From Candidatus Bathyarchaeum sp. (GTDB lineage: Archaea; Thermoproteota; Bathyarchaeia; Bathyarchaeales; Bathyarchaeaceae), in the NCBI GenBank assembly GCA_003096255.1, contig PIXS01000368.1:1-5713 (forward strand): a stretch of DNA of 5,713 bases. The letters are read 5' to 3'. Positions 5,308 through 5,713 of this stretch are shown piece after piece (within the stretch, counting starts at the first letter, position 1; the number at the start of each line of letters is the position of its first letter). Made by a program: the position numbers and the translations under genes. The notes below the pieces were generated by a model. The model ran no database searches. It had not been told where the DNA came from and saw only the letters and a list, made by a program, of their open reading frames with translations.

Positions 5308-5713
5308 TTATCCTATTATTTTTCGTAGTATTGGTATTCTTTTTAGCATTATTGCGATTGCTAGGCATACGAAGAGGGTCAGTATTGCTAGGAATGGGAT
5401 TTCCCATGCTGGGGTTAGGGTGTTTACGCTTATTCTGAAGCCTAGGTATCCGTTTTGGAAGGTTTCTAAGACTATTGGGTGAAGAATGTATATTGGTAAG
5501 GTGTTCTGGCCGATTTTGTGAATTAGGGATTTAAGTTGAAGTTTGTTTTGGATTTTGGGGGCTAAACTGTTTTGCATCAGAAGAAAAATGGGGACTGCGA
5601 TTAGCATTATGTTGGCTGTTAGGGGTTCTTGGAAGAAGTAGGTGTATTCTCCGCCTATTGTGAACTGGACAATGTATGTGCCTATTAGGGTGTAAGCCAT
5701 TCCGAACAAGATG
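5308..5713 (-). CDS. Membrane acyltransferase, Acyltransferase 3 type, C-terminal part only
   Basis: This is probably an integral-membrane acyltransferase that transfers acetyl or similar groups to a surface glycan or lipid; substrate unknown. About 134 C-terminal residues are visible, ending at the TAA at 5310-5308. The gene runs off the right edge. The TTG at 5709 is not a credible start because the frame continues upstream with Ile. Membrane helices are predicted by eye near 5570-5620 (LTANIMLIAVPIFLLM), 5450-5515 (the segment below) and 5340-5400 (WEIPFLAILTLFVCLAIAIM). The key evidence is IGQNTLPIYILHPIVLETF: a small residue, then (I/L)Y-x-(I/L)HP, just as in the late helix of Acyltransferase 3/OatA-like proteins. 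The tail is basic (LKRIPILRKIIG), as on a cytoplasmic end. The catalytic N-terminal half, with the expected His and Arg residues, is outside the window, so activity cannot be judged. It converges on tRNA-Gly. Confidence 0.75.
   Translation of the reverse strand, partial: ILFGMAYTLIGTYIVQFTIGGEYTYFFQEPLTANIMLIAVPIFLLMQNSLAPKIQNKLQLKSLIHKIGQNTLPIYILHPIVLETFQNGYLGFRISVNTLTPAWEIPFLAILTLFVCLAIAIMLKRIPILRKIIG

Noticed and set aside
5076..5407. Two minus-strand frames of 63 and 65 codons crossing tRNA-Gly, including the motif RRDLNP-G
   Set aside because: Both read through the tRNA gene in antisense; such peptides are a classic false call over tRNA genes.
5709..5711. TTG 5709 (minus) as start of the acyltransferase, giving a 133-residue protein
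   Set aside because: The family is several hundred residues long, the frame stays open to the window edge, and only the last membrane helices are visible, so this is truncation by the window rather than a short gene.

Overview
The window looks like a piece of an archaeal chromosome. The evidence is a class I lysyl-tRNA synthetase of archaeal type, a tRNA-Gly with A73 and an encoded CCA, BRE/TATA-like promoters 25-40 bases upstream of starts, one apparently leaderless gene, and two archaeal-style winged-helix (wHTH) proteins, one anchored in the membrane. From memory of protein style, a mesophilic member of the Thermoproteota (Bathyarchaeia-like) fits best, but the sequence alone does not prove that placement.

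Layout, left to right. (1) The 3' part of a coiled-coil protein gene (+), open to the left edge; its visible N-terminal part is a 16-residue Pro/Glu repeat and its coiled coil contains an internal duplication. (2) Two minus-strand genes: a 111-residue uncharacterised protein (1283-1618) and, upstream of it, a 157-residue soluble wHTH protein (1734-2207). (3) A 114-bp divergent control region with two mirror-image TATA boxes. (4) A plus-strand gene (2322-3449) for a signal peptide, extracytoplasmic beta-rich domains, one membrane helix and a cytoplasmic wHTH, closed by a hairpin terminator that includes its stop codon. (5) Class I lysyl-tRNA synthetase (3552-5147), followed 42 bases later by tRNA-Gly(CCC) (5190-5266). 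(6) A convergent, right-edge-truncated membrane acyltransferase of the Acyltransferase 3 type (5308-5713, minus).

How the parts work together. LysRS and tRNA-Gly are housekeeping translation genes on the same strand and may be cotranscribed. The most interesting unit is the divergent pair at 1734-3449: a cytosolic wHTH protein and a membrane-tethered wHTH protein are driven from back-to-back promoters with the same TATA sequence at nearly the same distance from each start. This suggests a surface-signal regulatory module, possibly extending to the small protein at 1283-1618; that function is inferred. The coiled-coil protein and the acyltransferase have no visible functional link to the rest.

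No gap between genes exceeds about 115 bases, so there is no long empty stretch. I saw no CRISPR array, insertion sequence or rRNA.
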